Source: Candidatus Syntrophosphaera sp. (GTDB lineage Bacteria; Cloacimonadota; Cloacimonadia; Cloacimonadales; Cloacimonadaceae). From it: 64,000 nucleotides of DNA. Below, piece after piece: positions 1 through 8,965 of this stretch. The stretch covers positions 1 through 64,000 of the forward strand of contig JAHYIU010000003.1 of the NCBI GenBank assembly GCA_019429425.1, in the 5' to 3' direction. A program made the translations under genes and the position numbers. Under the pieces are notes generated by a model, which was not told the DNA's origin, did not search any database, and worked only from the letters and a program-made list of their open reading frames with translations. Every line of letters starts with the position of its first letter. Position 1 is the stretch's first letter.

Positions 1-265
1 TGGGCGGCAGCTTGGTCTTGGGCACGTTCTGGCTGCCGTTGCGCTGGCTGTAGCTCTTGAGGTCGGCCTTGTAGTCCACCGAAGCCGCGGCGTAGAGCGT
101 GCTCAGATTCCTGGCGATGCTGCCCAGCAGCTCATTGTAAGCCGTCAGCCTCGGATAGACGTACTCGCGGCCGATGCAGAGCTTGCCGTCGCGGTAGCTG
201 CCATAGACCATCTGGTCGATGGTGCCCGAGTAGGTGCTGATCCCGTACTTGAAGATCACTTTCAT
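1..265 (-). CDS. Hypothetical protein, N-terminal 88 residues only
   Basis: The reading frame runs from an ATG at 265 off the left edge, so only the first 88 codons are visible. The protein begins MKVIFKYGISTYSGTIDQMV and is basic and tyrosine-rich, with no signal peptide and no motif I recognise. A strong Shine-Dalgarno (aaggaggt) lies just upstream of the ATG, which fixes the start. A gene start at 11286 on the opposite strand encodes a similar N-terminus (shared pattern MxxxFKxxIxxYxGT), and the same 23-bp sequence lies upstream of both. This looks like a duplicated gene family whose second copy is broken. Function unknown. Confidence 0.7.
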   Translation of the reverse strand, partial: MKVIFKYGISTYSGTIDQMVYGSYRDGKLCIGREYVYPRLTAYNELLGSIARNLSTLYAAASVDYKADLKSYSQRNGSQNVPKTKLPP

Positions 266-301
266 AGCTTTTACCTCCTTTTTTAGTAGTAGGGAACATA
301 T

Positions 302-324
302 CCCTCCATATATAGTGGGTTACG
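302..324 (+). repeat. Left arm of 23-bp inverted repeat (pair at 11012-11034)
   Basis: The 23 bases starting ccctccatatatagtggg are perfectly inverted at 11012-11034, 10.7 kb away. The copy lies 37 bp upstream of the ATG at 265. It could be the end of an integrated element, or a conserved promoter/leader shared by two paralogous outward-facing genes. Confidence 0.6.
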
Positions 325-663
325 TTTTTTTAATGAAGAATGAAAATTGAGTAATGAAGAGGGAAAAAGGGCAAAAGGGGAAAGGGGCAAAAGGGGAAGC
401 TGCGCCAGTGTTACACCCTTCCACGCTTTCACGTTTTCACGTTAATGGCTCCGCGTTCTGTTCATTCGTGTAATTCGTGGACACCTGTCTTTATCCGTTC
501 AATCCGTGAAATCCGTTGAATCCGTAGGGGAAAACCAGATGAATCTGGTGGACCGATCGAATGAATTCGGTGTTCCGGCCAATGCGCCAGCCCCTTTTCC
601 CCTCTTCCCCTTTTTCCCTTTTCCATCCAGCATTATAGCTCCTGATCCCCTATGAAATATATA

Positions 664-692
664 TTGACAAAAACCCGACTTGCAAATATGTT
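664..692 (+). promoter_or_regulatory. Sigma-70-type promoter for the 732 gene
   Basis: TTGACA at 664-669 and TATGTT at 687-692 are separated by 17 bp, in AT-rich DNA 40 bp before the start codon of the next gene. Confidence 0.6.
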
Positions 693-731
693 GTCCTCAT
701 TTAAAGGTATAATTTTACAAGGAGATAAATA

Positions 732-1283
732 ATGTACGAGCGCATTCAAAACAAGCGGTATCTTTACCGGGAACTGGAACAGTTCATGGACAAATACGCC
801 TCCATGAAGGGTGTCCGGGTGCTGCGGATCCTGCTCCGCGAGCCCAACACTCCCATCGACGTGATCGACCTGACCCTGCGGCTGAGGTTTGCCAATCCCC
901 GCCAGAAAGTGGTGGAGAAATTCAAGGCCGCCGCCTTTCCGGATATCCCCATGGCGGATGGAAAGGCCCTGGGACAGTACAAGAACAGGATGAACCAGCT
1001 CATCGCCCGGAAAGCCCGGCGCCTGGCGGAGGAGGAAGGCGCGGACTGCTCGGACCTGGATTGGGAGATCGGCTGGCTGAAGCGGGAACTGCGGAACATC
1101 ACCAAACCCAACGGCGATATCAAGAACATCAATCCGGATAAAAAGAAGGCCTACATGTCCTACCGGAACGCCATGGTCAGGCTGCTGAACAAGGCCCGCG
1201 AGGAGAATCCCGCGGTCTGGGATCTGGTCCGCCGGAGCCTGGTTTGCGGTAAAACCTTCATCTGGCTTGATAACCAGGGCTGA
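732..1283 (+). CDS. Hypothetical basic protein (183 aa)
   Basis: I do not recognise the family. The protein is helical, charged and lysine/arginine-rich (stretches such as LIARKARRLAEEE and NPDKKKAYMSYRNAMVRLL), with no signal peptide or membrane segment, so it is probably cytoplasmic and could bind nucleic acid. The start is well set by aaggagataaat before the ATG and by the promoter at 664-692. It lies 164 bp upstream of the Sel1-repeat gene on the same strand, inside the segment bracketed by the 23-bp inverted repeat, so it may belong to the same accessory element. Function not assigned. Confidence 0.7.
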   Translation: MYERIQNKRYLYRELEQFMDKYASMKGVRVLRILLREPNTPIDVIDLTLRLRFANPRQKVVEKFKAAAFPDIPMADGKALGQYKNRMNQLIARKARRLAEEEGADCSDLDWEIGWLKRELRNITKPNGDIKNINPDKKKAYMSYRNAMVRLLNKAREENPAVWDLVRRSLVCGKTFIWLDNQG

Positions 1284-1447
1284 TAAACCTCAAAATCCAG
1301 AACGGGAATCATTCCAATCCAGTAAATATAAGTTTTTCAGTCACATCCGCTGATAGCTAAAATAAGTATCGCTAAATGATAAAAAGCTGTTGACAGCAAA
1401 CCCGCCCACCGGAATTCTGACCCCAAGATTTTCAAGGAGGTACTACT
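1284..1447 (+). promoter_or_regulatory. Intergenic leader of the Sel1-repeat gene, weak promoter
   Basis: TTGACA at 1390-1395 is followed 17 bp later by a poor -10 (AATTCT). A strong aaggaggt Shine-Dalgarno precedes the GTG start at 1448. Nothing else is visible here. Confidence 0.3.
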
Positions 1448-2695
1448 GTGCGGGACGACCTGGAACAAGCGAAGAAAGCGACTTGGGAAGAGCAATGGCC
1501 GGAAGCGGCGGAGCTATGCGGAAGGGGCCTGGAGCGGCTGAAAGAACACGGAAACACCGATCCCGAGGGACTTGAGCTGCTCAAGAAAGCGGCCAGCCTT
1601 GGCTATCCCTGGGGCCACTACAAATACGCCATATCCTGTTTCTACCATCTGAACGAGCCCAAAACGGCCTTTCGCCACTTCAAAAAGTCCGCGGCGGCCG
1701 GTCACCTGGATTCCCTCTATCACCTCGGATTGCTGTATCAGAAAGGATTAGCGAGCCCTTCCCGCCTTTCCAAGGACCCCTCCGTGGCGGAGGTCCAGAT
1801 CCAAAGGGAGGCCGTCAGATGTTATCAGGAAGCCGCGGAAGGGGGCCACTGGACCGCCCAACTCAATCTGGGCCTGATGTACCTCAGCGGGATGGGGGTC
1901 GGACGCTTCTACAGAAAAGCCTTCAAGCTCATCTTCAGCTCCGCTTGCCAGAACTATCCTCCGGCGATGGCGCAGCTTGCACGGCTCTATCTGGATGAAT
2001 GCAAAGCCGGCTACAACCTGATCGAAGCCTATATCTGGGCGCTGCTGGAGGCAAACGGCGAGGGATGCAAAATAGCTGAGGAGATCGAGCCCAAACTCTC
2101 CCCAGCCCAGATCCACTCCGCCCAGGAGGAGGTTGACAGACGCCAGGATATCCTTTTGTCAAAAGGCTTCCTCAGCGAAGAAGATTTCGTGCCCTTCACC
2201 AAAAAGAAGGAAGAAAGCCCGGCCCCGCCTGAAACCGGGAAGCTAAAGACAAGCCATCAGAACGGAGGGACCGTCCCATCCGAATCCCCAAAAAGCGCCC
2301 ACCGCTCCGGGATCTGCCTGGCCGATTGGAACATCCAAAAACTCTCAGAGCTAAAACTGGTCTATTACCTAAAGGACAAGAATATCACCTTCTCATACCG
2401 GAAACACAAGGCCACCTTTCCCGCTCAAAAGCTCTTCCTCTCCAACTGTCTCACTCTCCTGCTCATGCACGACAAACACGTCAACTACGGGGAGCAGGAG
2501 GTCGGCTATTACGACACCACAATAGCGGATCAGCGCAGAAACTCAAAGCGCAATAACAGGGGTGTCGTTTCCGATTTCAACCTCGAATTCCGCAAACTCT
2601 TCGGCCTCGGAAAAGAGGCCAAGGCTTTTGAGTGGCTTCCCGCCGGCCCCAGCTACCAACTGAAGAGCAACTTCCACCTGGAAGTAAAATACTAA
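1448..2695 (+). CDS. Sel1-repeat (TPR-like) protein with unknown C-terminal domain
   Basis: Residues about 40-235 contain four to five Sel1-like repeats, seen as alternating helices with AASLGYPWGHYKYA, SAAAGHLDSLYHLGLLYQKG and AAEGGHWTAQLNLGLMYLSG. Such repeats make solenoids used for protein-protein interaction. A charged, proline-rich linker (about 245-285) leads to a C-terminal domain (about 290-415) that I cannot name. Its end (FNLEFRKLFGL...PAGPSYQLKSN) faintly resembles a winged-helix tail, which is only a guess. The start is GTG, chosen because aaggaggt lies 7 bases upstream. There is no signal peptide, so it is probably cytoplasmic. It ends about 160 bp from the convergent end of the NTPase gene. 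Confidence 0.7.
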   Translation: MRDDLEQAKKATWEEQWPEAAELCGRGLERLKEHGNTDPEGLELLKKAASLGYPWGHYKYAISCFYHLNEPKTAFRHFKKSAAAGHLDSLYHLGLLYQKGLASPSRLSKDPSVAEVQIQREAVRCYQEAAEGGHWTAQLNLGLMYLSGMGVGRFYRKAFKLIFSSACQNYPPAMAQLARLYLDECKAGYNLIEAYIWALLEANGEGCKIAEEIEPKLSPAQIHSAQEEVDRRQDILLSKGFLSEEDFVPFTKKKEESPAPPETGKLKTSHQNGGTVPSESPKSAHRSGICLADWNIQKLSELKLVYYLKDKNITFSYRKHKATFPAQKLFLSNCLTLLLMHDKHVNYGEQEVGYYDTTIADQRRNSKRNNRGVVSDFNLEFRKLFGLGKEAKAFEWLPAGPSYQLKSNFHLEVKY

Positions 2696-2856
2696 GTCCA
2701 AACATTGGTTGAGATTGATTTTATTCAACTGGCTTGACGGGGTTCTCGGATACAATGGAATAACCGCGTTGTTAACTGTACGAGAAATGTGTTGTATGTA
2801 ACGGCATTATTGAACTCAGCCAAAGGCCGTTTAATGAATCATAAAGACACAATCGG

Positions 2857-5800
2857 TTAATAGTTTATATATCTCTCTTCATATGTCATCTGCATTCTAT
2901 CGGCTTGTTTTTCGAGCATTGATATACTTGAATTAATCCAACTTCTATCCTTTATTGAGTTTTCTTCTTTCAATTTCTTCAGTAGCTCAATTTGGAGTCT
3001 AACATATGAGACCCCGGAACCGATTGTGAATGCTGAACCAAGATTAGAAAAGAGTGAGTTTCTGAAATCTTCACTCTGCCAATAATCTCTGATTAGGGAT
3101 ATCGCAAGAGACGTCCACTGTATGGATTCATTTTGTTTTTCATACAAGGGAATGATATTTATGACATGAGTAGCTCCCGAGAGACCTTTTTTCTTACACC
3201 ATGATAATATCTTATCTTCGTTAGTCATTCCAATCAGGTTACTTGAAATTCCCTCTCCTGCTGTCCAACCGAAACTATGTTTAAGACGCAATTGAAGTAA
3301 AGAGTCTTTTTTGACTAGTAATTTGGTAAACTCGTTCCAAAAATCGTCAAAGAAAGATTCATACAAGAGACTAAAAATTTCGTGACAAGAATCTATGGTC
3401 CTAACGTCTTTCTGATATAGTTCGATATATGCTTGAAAAACTAGCTTAGCTATCTTACTGCTATTTGAAGGAGAGTCTTTTAGATGAATGACCGCTAAGC
3501 TAGACCAGTCATACAACACATCTTCTATAAACGTGGTGTATTCCAAAAGTTCCTTATCAAGGAGTAGAGGTGTAATGAAATCACGATAACTCCTGTATAT
3601 TTTTTTGTTAACAAATATATCCATGTAACATATCATTAGAGTTATCTGTTTTCCGATAATACCATATGAACATAGCCTCTCATAGAATAACAACCTGTCG
3701 GGAATAGATAGGTGTTCCGTAGCCCTGCCGTACTTGAAGAAAACAAACTCTTTGATCATCTCAGGCTTAATGTCCACTATTGTGAATAATGAGTATATAT
3801 CATCCATTGATGCCTTAATTTTCGTTACAATCGTTAAAGCGTATTTATTTAAAGGGTCCTGTGAAACGAGATTTTCTATGAAATTAGTCTTGTCCTGATG
3901 CCCACACTCAGATAAAACTCCAATAACAAAACCGAGATTAACATTTGTATTTGTTTTGATAAACTCAAGTGAGGAATCCAGAACATCATGTACTTGGTAT
4001 TGCCTATTAGATAACATCCTACCAAAGTAATATGCTTCTCTTGCCATTGGATCAAAAAGAAGACCGAGATAGTTTGTAACTCGTATCTTATCTTTTATAA
4101 GATCATTAACCAAGCCTTCAATTTGTGATTCTGTAGTATTTGACTTGTCTTCAGTCTCATATTCTGGGGTCACTACAGTACACACGATTCTCATTTTGTA
4201 CTCATTATCATACAAAGACTCAACGTATCTAATAGCTGAATCACGATGTAGGGGATTCTTAAAATAATTGAACTTCATAGCAGTATTCAAAACAGATTGT
4301 AGCTTAATGATGTTATCGGAATTCCATTCCTGTTCCATAAAGACATTTAGGAAAGACTCCCAATAACCCGCACAGATTAAATTGCTAAGTCCATTAAGAA
4401 CTATATTGATTGCTTGCTCTTTGTACGCGTCTTTTGAAGTGATCATAACCTTTCTTAGAATAGAAAGACTGTTTGCTATGTAATCTTCTATCTCTTCCAA
4501 CGTTGTTGGACGGTAATCAATCTTAGATAATTGTCCTCCAATATATTCTGCACCGCATGATCGTGTAAAATAGCGTACTCTGATGCTCTCTTCAAGAATT
4601 TTCAGTATTAAGGGTAAGGTCGCATCATCGGCTTCTTCGTACCACTCAGATATTAGTCTCATTCTATCTTCTAGACTAGCTTCAGTACCAGGTAGGAAAA
4701 TATGAAACAAGTTTGCAAGTATCCCAGTTGCATTGTTGGCATAAGGTTCATTTTCCCCGAGTGCCAACTTGTAGAGGACTCGTATGGATTCATCAGAGAA
4801 CTCTCTTGAGAAAACAAGTTTTTCTAATGATAATACGATGTAACGTCTGATTGTATCCAATGATCTTATTTCTTCGTCTGACAATCTGCTAAATGTTTGA
4901 TTCATGACGTTTAAACATAATTGTGGGTGGACTTCACATATAGATAAGAATACTCTGGCTCCTCGTTCGGTTAAGAGGATATTGTCGGCCGAAAAAGGAG
5001 AAAACTTACTATTAACAAGCTTTTCAATAATAACTTCAATCTGGTTTAACCCAGCGAATAATTTTATCTGCTTACAAAAACTATCCATGAGTCCTACTTT
5101 TTCAATCTTTTCAAACAAACTATCTTGATCAGCAGGCTGTAATCTTGCTATGTAATCCTTTGCAAGGTACAAAGCCAAAGGTTTAGGTCTTAATGAAATA
5201 TATCTCCCTCTTACATCAAAAATGCCTTTCGCCAAACCTCTATTACATGTTTCCCAAAAAATCTGACTACGATCCGGTACATTCTCGTTGAAAATCACCA
5301 GGGTATTGGCAAGAAACTCTCTTTGTTCCTTAATCTCAGGTTGATTGCTGTCATCATAGAAACCAAAAAATGAGAACAGCGCACATACTTGTAAGACAAA
5401 TATTGCTCTTTCTAAGTCACTCCCATATATATTTTTCAGGATTTTTCGGGGGACATCTTCATCAATATCAAGTATATTGCCCCTGCTGCCAGACTTCCTC
5501 ATAGAAGAAATAGATTGCACTATTAACTGCGCAAAGAAGACAAAACCAGATGAATAATCCTCTATCCGAAACTTATCTGAAGCGCTCAATAAAGGGTTAT
5601 TATCAATATACATCTTGACTGCCTGAAGACAAACTTCCGGTCTAATATGTAACTTCAAACAACCTTTAAACTCATTATGGGTTGAATCCGCTTCTGATGA
5701 GATTATAATGATTTTATTATTACCACTTGTTTGGTCAGCTATCCTTTTAAGAGGGTAAGCTTCCTCTAAACCGCAGTTTTCAATAATGAAAACAAGGTGA

Positions 5801-6711
5801 TTATGCTTGCTTAACAATTTCTTAACTTCGTCAAAGGGAGTTATCGTTGATTGACGATTGATCCATATAATTCGCTTACCCTCTTTTCGTGATTGACTTG
5901 GATCTAGAGAAGACAAGTAACTATCAATTGCGTTAACAACAAAATGCGTTTTACCGATCCCCGATAATCCACTGATAACACATAGATTAGTAGTGTTATC
6001 ATCATTAAGAAATTTGATAATTTCATCTTTCCATTCAGAAAGGGTACCACACTCAATATAGCTGCTGGAGAGTAAACCAACATCTGATATAGATGTTCTC
6101 CAGATATTGTAGGGAAGTATGTCTGCAAAAAGAGATTTTCCCAAGACCCAGTTTACGTACTGTACCGCTAAAAAATCTTTATTCACCCATCTGCATACAG
6201 CATTTGCCTCAACCACCTTAATTCTATTCTTCGGGTATTTGCTGTTATAGTATTTCTTTATTACTTCATGAGTGGATTCAATAATCGAGCTTATAGTAGT
6301 TGATGGATACTCATACTTTATAACCCAGATAAAATGAGCACCATTATTCAGCAAATCGTTCAATCGCTTTTTCAACCCAAATTTATTCTCTTTTACACTT
6401 TTAAGATTCTCTTGTTCCGTCTTTGTGGGGAAGGGCCGCAGGCTTTTATTTACATTGGCGGGAGTATCAAATCTCCCTGCTTTAAACTGATAAACAGTAT
6501 GTGGACTTTTAATATGATCAGTCTGTTTCCCTGCATCAAGCACAAGAGCATCTATACCACCATCTTTTTTTGATGCAGAGCATAATTGTAGGTCGCTTAA
6601 CAGAATCTTGTTATTCGTCATTTCAAGAACAAGCAAAAACTCTATTAATTCAACAAACCCCTTACTATCGAACTCAGAGGCCATTATTTTCTCTGTTTTT
6701 ACCGAAAACAT
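2857..6711 (-). CDS. PD-(D/E)XK-like nuclease fused to a STAND-type NTPase with long helical C-terminus (Avs-like candidate)
   Basis: The 1284-aa protein starts at the ATG at 6711, which has GGAGG six bases upstream; the frame stays open 30 codons further 5' but without a ribosome site. Residues about 1-190 carry a GGID motif (D54) followed by YQFKAG (Q75, K77), the D...QxK pattern of Mrr/Cap4-type PD-(D/E)XK nucleases. A P-loop NTPase follows: Walker A GLSGIGKT at 248-255, Walker B-like LVFIIENCG at 306-314, sensor-1-like KIIIISSE at 333-340. Residues about 480-1284 are a long helical-repeat-like region without a clear motif, the usual place of the sensor in STAND proteins. Nuclease plus STAND plus repeats is the layout of single-gene Avs-type anti-phage proteins. 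The gene is strikingly AT-rich against its GC-rich neighbours, so recent transfer is likely. Its defence role is inference from architecture. Confidence 0.65.
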   Translation of the reverse strand: MFSVKTEKIMASEFDSKGFVELIEFLLVLEMTNNKILLSDLQLCSASKKDGGIDALVLDAGKQTDHIKSPHTVYQFKAGRFDTPANVNKSLRPFPTKTEQENLKSVKENKFGLKKRLNDLLNNGAHFIWVIKYEYPSTTISSIIESTHEVIKKYYNSKYPKNRIKVVEANAVCRWVNKDFLAVQYVNWVLGKSLFADILPYNIWRTSISDVGLLSSSYIECGTLSEWKDEIIKFLNDDNTTNLCVISGLSGIGKTHFVVNAIDSYLSSLDPSQSRKEGKRIIWINRQSTITPFDEVKKLLSKHNHLVFIIENCGLEEAYPLKRIADQTSGNNKIIIISSEADSTHNEFKGCLKLHIRPEVCLQAVKMYIDNNPLLSASDKFRIEDYSSGFVFFAQLIVQSISSMRKSGSRGNILDIDEDVPRKILKNIYGSDLERAIFVLQVCALFSFFGFYDDSNQPEIKEQREFLANTLVIFNENVPDRSQIFWETCNRGLAKGIFDVRGRYISLRPKPLALYLAKDYIARLQPADQDSLFEKIEKVGLMDSFCKQIKLFAGLNQIEVIIEKLVNSKFSPFSADNILLTERGARVFLSICEVHPQLCLNVMNQTFSRLSDEEIRSLDTIRRYIVLSLEKLVFSREFSDESIRVLYKLALGENEPYANNATGILANLFHIFLPGTEASLEDRMRLISEWYEEADDATLPLILKILEESIRVRYFTRSCGAEYIGGQLSKIDYRPTTLEEIEDYIANSLSILRKVMITSKDAYKEQAINIVLNGLSNLICAGYWESFLNVFMEQEWNSDNIIKLQSVLNTAMKFNYFKNPLHRDSAIRYVESLYDNEYKMRIVCTVVTPEYETEDKSNTTESQIEGLVNDLIKDKIRVTNYLGLLFDPMAREAYYFGRMLSNRQYQVHDVLDSSLEFIKTNTNVNLGFVIGVLSECGHQDKTNFIENLVSQDPLNKYALTIVTKIKASMDDIYSLFTIVDIKPEMIKEFVFFKYGRATEHLSIPDRLLFYERLCSYGIIGKQITLMICYMDIFVNKKIYRSYRDFITPLLLDKELLEYTTFIEDVLYDWSSLAVIHLKDSPSNSSKIAKLVFQAYIELYQKDVRTIDSCHEIFSLLYESFFDDFWNEFTKLLVKKDSLLQLRLKHSFGWTAGEGISSNLIGMTNEDKILSWCKKKGLSGATHVINIIPLYEKQNESIQWTSLAISLIRDYWQSEDFRNSLFSNLGSAFTIGSGVSYVRLQIELLKKLKEENSIKDRSWINSSISMLEKQADRMQMTYEERYINY

Positions 6712-7358
6712 ATATCCTCCTTCGGTACAGTAACAAATTATATTCCCAATTCTCACAATGATGGAGGTTGCCGTATTAGTCAAGCGAAAAACTGATGTCA
6801 CAAGAAATTTCAGATATATATCTGGATATATGAGTTTGAGATCAGAGAATCAATTCCACTTAAACCAATTTAATTATCCTTGTGCAAGCATCTCAAATAA
6901 TATCACAATCTGTCCAAGGTCATTTTTCAAGATTCTTTAATCAGAGAATCAAGGAACAAATCCTTTCCGAATCTAGTGTATTCTGAAGTGCAAGAATCAC
7001 GGACTTCGCCAGTCACATAGCACATGTACGTAATAGCCTCTAATTTCAAGCACTCTTTGTTTCAAACCAAATCATTCAAATCAATTCTGAACATTTCTTG
7101 GCTGTATCTCACGCTATACTGTATCTTTGGGTTATGATGGATATGTCCTGCTTTCTCAACCGTTCTCAACGCAAAGCTCTCAAAATTTCTCAATGAGAGA
7201 GATTGAGAATAGTTGAGAACTTTTTTGCCTCTCCAAGTCCCTAACTGTAAGCATATTATAGACTTTGCCCCCAGATATATCTCAATTTCAGCTCAATTGA
7301 GAACGTAGTAGTGTGGGTCCCGGTTTTCCGGGATACTACTGATCCAAGGAGGTACCCT
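6712..7358. promoter_or_regulatory. AT-rich divergent intergenic region between NTPase and primase
   Basis: No gene is visible in these 650 bases. The region separates two divergent genes and should hold both promoters. It contains a 13-bp direct repeat (atcagagaatcaa near 6841 and 6941) and, near the primase, a phased array of TTCTCAAC/GTTGAGAA boxes listed separately. Confidence 0.5.
7153..7303. promoter_or_regulatory. Phased TTCTCAAC / GTTGAGAA box array before the primase gene
   Basis: TTCTCAAC occurs at 7153 and 7163, with variants CTCTCAAA at 7177 and TTCTCAAT at 7187. Inverted boxes ATTGAGAA (7202) and GTTGAGAA (7212) follow. Neighbours are mostly 10 bp apart, one helical turn. Further ctcaatt and ctcaattgagaac copies lie at 7282-7303. 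Such arrays fit an operator or replication-initiator sites. Confidence 0.5.
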
Positions 7359-8651
7359 GTGTACCGAAATTACCATCCCACACTGCTGCTGGCAAAGGCT
7401 CCCGACCTCATCAGCGCCGGAAAAGCCCCTGCCGAACCCTTCGCCGATCTTGGCGAAGACCGCAATTCCGCCGTCAAGTATCCCGTAACTGTCGGCGCCA
7501 ACGTTTCTGATCCGTCCAGGATCTGCACCCGCGACATCGCCCACGTGATCTCCTGCGTCAAGCGGGGGATCGTGGAGGGTATTGACATCCGGGCCCAGAT
7601 CCTCACCATCCGCGAAATTCAAAACCAAACCCTGGCCAACGCCATGAAAAAACAGCTCCCCTGGTTCTGCGGCTCGCTCTGCGAAGGGCGGAGAAGCAAC
7701 AAGGCCGTGAAGCTGGCGCACTTCATCGTCTATGACCTCGACCACGTCCGGGATATCGAAGCCGTGAAGAGCGAGGCGATCGCCCGGCTGCCTTTCATCC
7801 GCTATGCCTTCCGCAGCGTGCGCGACGGGGTCAAGCTGATCGCCTGGCTGGACAAGCCCGTCACGAACGAAAAGGATTTCCGGCTGATCTGGGAATATCT
7901 GGCTTTGCAGATCGAGACCGTCCTCCGGCTCAAAGTGGACCGCACCAACGACTGGAGCCGGGCCTGTTTCTTCAGCTACGACCCGGACCTGATCGTCAGC
8001 CCCCAGTGCCTGCTGGTGAGCGTGGAATCCGTCCTCCGGGACGCCGGGTTTCTTTTGGAGATGGTCCGGGCGGGCAAAATGCGCGCCAGCCAGGTATTTG
8101 GATCTCAGGAACAGAGGGGAGAAGGCACGCTGGAGTCGAGCCCGCCCACGCTGGAGTCGAGCCCGCCCACGCTGGAGTCGAGCCCGCCGAAAGACAAGCT
8201 CGCTCCAATCAATCCCAGTCTGAGCGGCGGCGGGCATGGACTCCAGCAAGACCGATCAACTAAGACTGACAAAGGTCCTGGAGTCCATGCGAGCCGGAAT
8301 CAAAACCTGGCTGCTGAGCAGGAAAACCAACAGACCGGCCCGCTCGACTCCAGGGTTACCCACGCCGGCACGCTGGACTCCAGGGCAGACACCTTCGAGA
8401 AAGCCCGTATGATAGTCCAGAAGCTCGCCAAACTAAAGATCGAGTACATTGACTGGATCAGCATCGGAATGGCCCTGTACGCCGGATTTGGGGAAATGGG
8501 GCGCGAACTCTGGGACCTGTTCCAGGACAACCCCAATTACGCTGACGACCAGAGGCTGATGGACACCAAATGGCGCTCCTTCCGGCAGGTGCGCGAAATT
8601 GGCCTGGAAACCCTGTTCTTCCTGGGAGGCAAGTATGGCTGCCAGGTTTGA
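7359..8651 (+). CDS. VirE_N/BT4734-like primase with PriCT_2 C-terminal domain
   Basis: The N-terminal half (about 50-225) matches the VirE N-terminal/BT4734-like family, related to archaeo-eukaryotic primases: the acidic hhYDLD motif lies at 125-128, RDGVKLIAW near 155-163 and KVDRTNDWSRACFFSYDPD near 192-210. Residues about 349-430 look like a PriCT_2 primase C-terminal domain (IEYIDWISIGMAL ... DTKWRSF ... LETLFFLGGKYG). Expected role: making primers for replication of a mobile element. The GTG at 7359 is preferred because AAGGAGG lies just upstream. The linker (about 255-345) is low-complexity and carries three exact copies of a 21-bp repeat encoding TLESSPP. The next gene is a DUF3987 helicase-like ATPase 314 bp away, the usual partner. 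Confidence 0.7.
   Translation: MYRNYHPTLLLAKAPDLISAGKAPAEPFADLGEDRNSAVKYPVTVGANVSDPSRICTRDIAHVISCVKRGIVEGIDIRAQILTIREIQNQTLANAMKKQLPWFCGSLCEGRRSNKAVKLAHFIVYDLDHVRDIEAVKSEAIARLPFIRYAFRSVRDGVKLIAWLDKPVTNEKDFRLIWEYLALQIETVLRLKVDRTNDWSRACFFSYDPDLIVSPQCLLVSVESVLRDAGFLLEMVRAGKMRASQVFGSQEQRGEGTLESSPPTLESSPPTLESSPPKDKLAPINPSLSGGGHGLQQDRSTKTDKGPGVHASRNQNLAAEQENQQTGPLDSRVTHAGTLDSRADTFEKARMIVQKLAKLKIEYIDWISIGMALYAGFGEMGRELWDLFQDNPNYADDQRLMDTKWRSFRQVREIGLETLFFLGGKYGCQV
8126..8188 (+). repeat. Three tandem 21-bp repeats inside the primase linker
   Basis: Three exact head-to-tail copies of a 21-bp unit beginning cacgctggagtcgagcc keep the frame and encode TLESSPP three times. The core ctggagtc and its inverse gactccag recur through 8235-8385 and in intergenic DNA near 11900, 35343-35476 and 57775-57825. 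Confidence 0.8.
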
Positions 8652-8965
8652 AAAGACAGGCACGCAGATCACGCAGATCACGCAGATAAAAGAGAGCGCG
8701 GATAATGAGGAAAAGATGATGCTGAGGATAAACGGAGGAACGCGGAAAAGCGCTGAAATCGAACGGAAAAACACGGAAAAAAATGGGCGGGGAGGTGTAA
8801 TCATTATCCTGACCGGCATGAGCTCATTATCAATCCGCTCATTAATCCATTTTTTCCTGTGCCTCCTGCGCGTCCCCAATTTATTAAAAAATCTGCGGAA
8901 TCTGCGAAATCTGCGTGAGACCCCCTCTTTTTCCTCAAGATCTGCGTTCGCTTTCAGGAGGCTCC
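8652..8965. repeat. Spacer between primase and helicase genes with ATCTGCG-type repeats
   Basis: No gene is visible in these 314 bp. They hold a triple tandem acgcagatc (about 8660-8685) and a run of aatctgcg words (about 8888-8915), variants of the repeat seen in other spacers. An aggaggct ribosome site ends the gap. Confidence 0.55.

Larger units (their letters stand above)
266..731. repeat. Intergenic tract with ATCCGT-type and GGGAAAAAGGGCAAAAGG repeats
   Basis: No gene is visible here. The stretch holds a 23-bp inverted-repeat arm (302-324), G-rich tracts of the form gggcaaaaggggaaa (about 358-400 and, inverted, 593-625), and a run of short related words such as attcgtgtaattcgtgg and atccgtgaaatccgttgaat (about 450-530). 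The same words recur in at least seven other spacers of this window. A promoter for the next gene sits at the right end. Confidence 0.65.

Noticed and set aside
7293-8249. Minus-strand frame opposite the primase, with RARLQRG repeats
   Set aside because: It is the antisense of the 21-bp linker repeats and the primase domain; no independent evidence.
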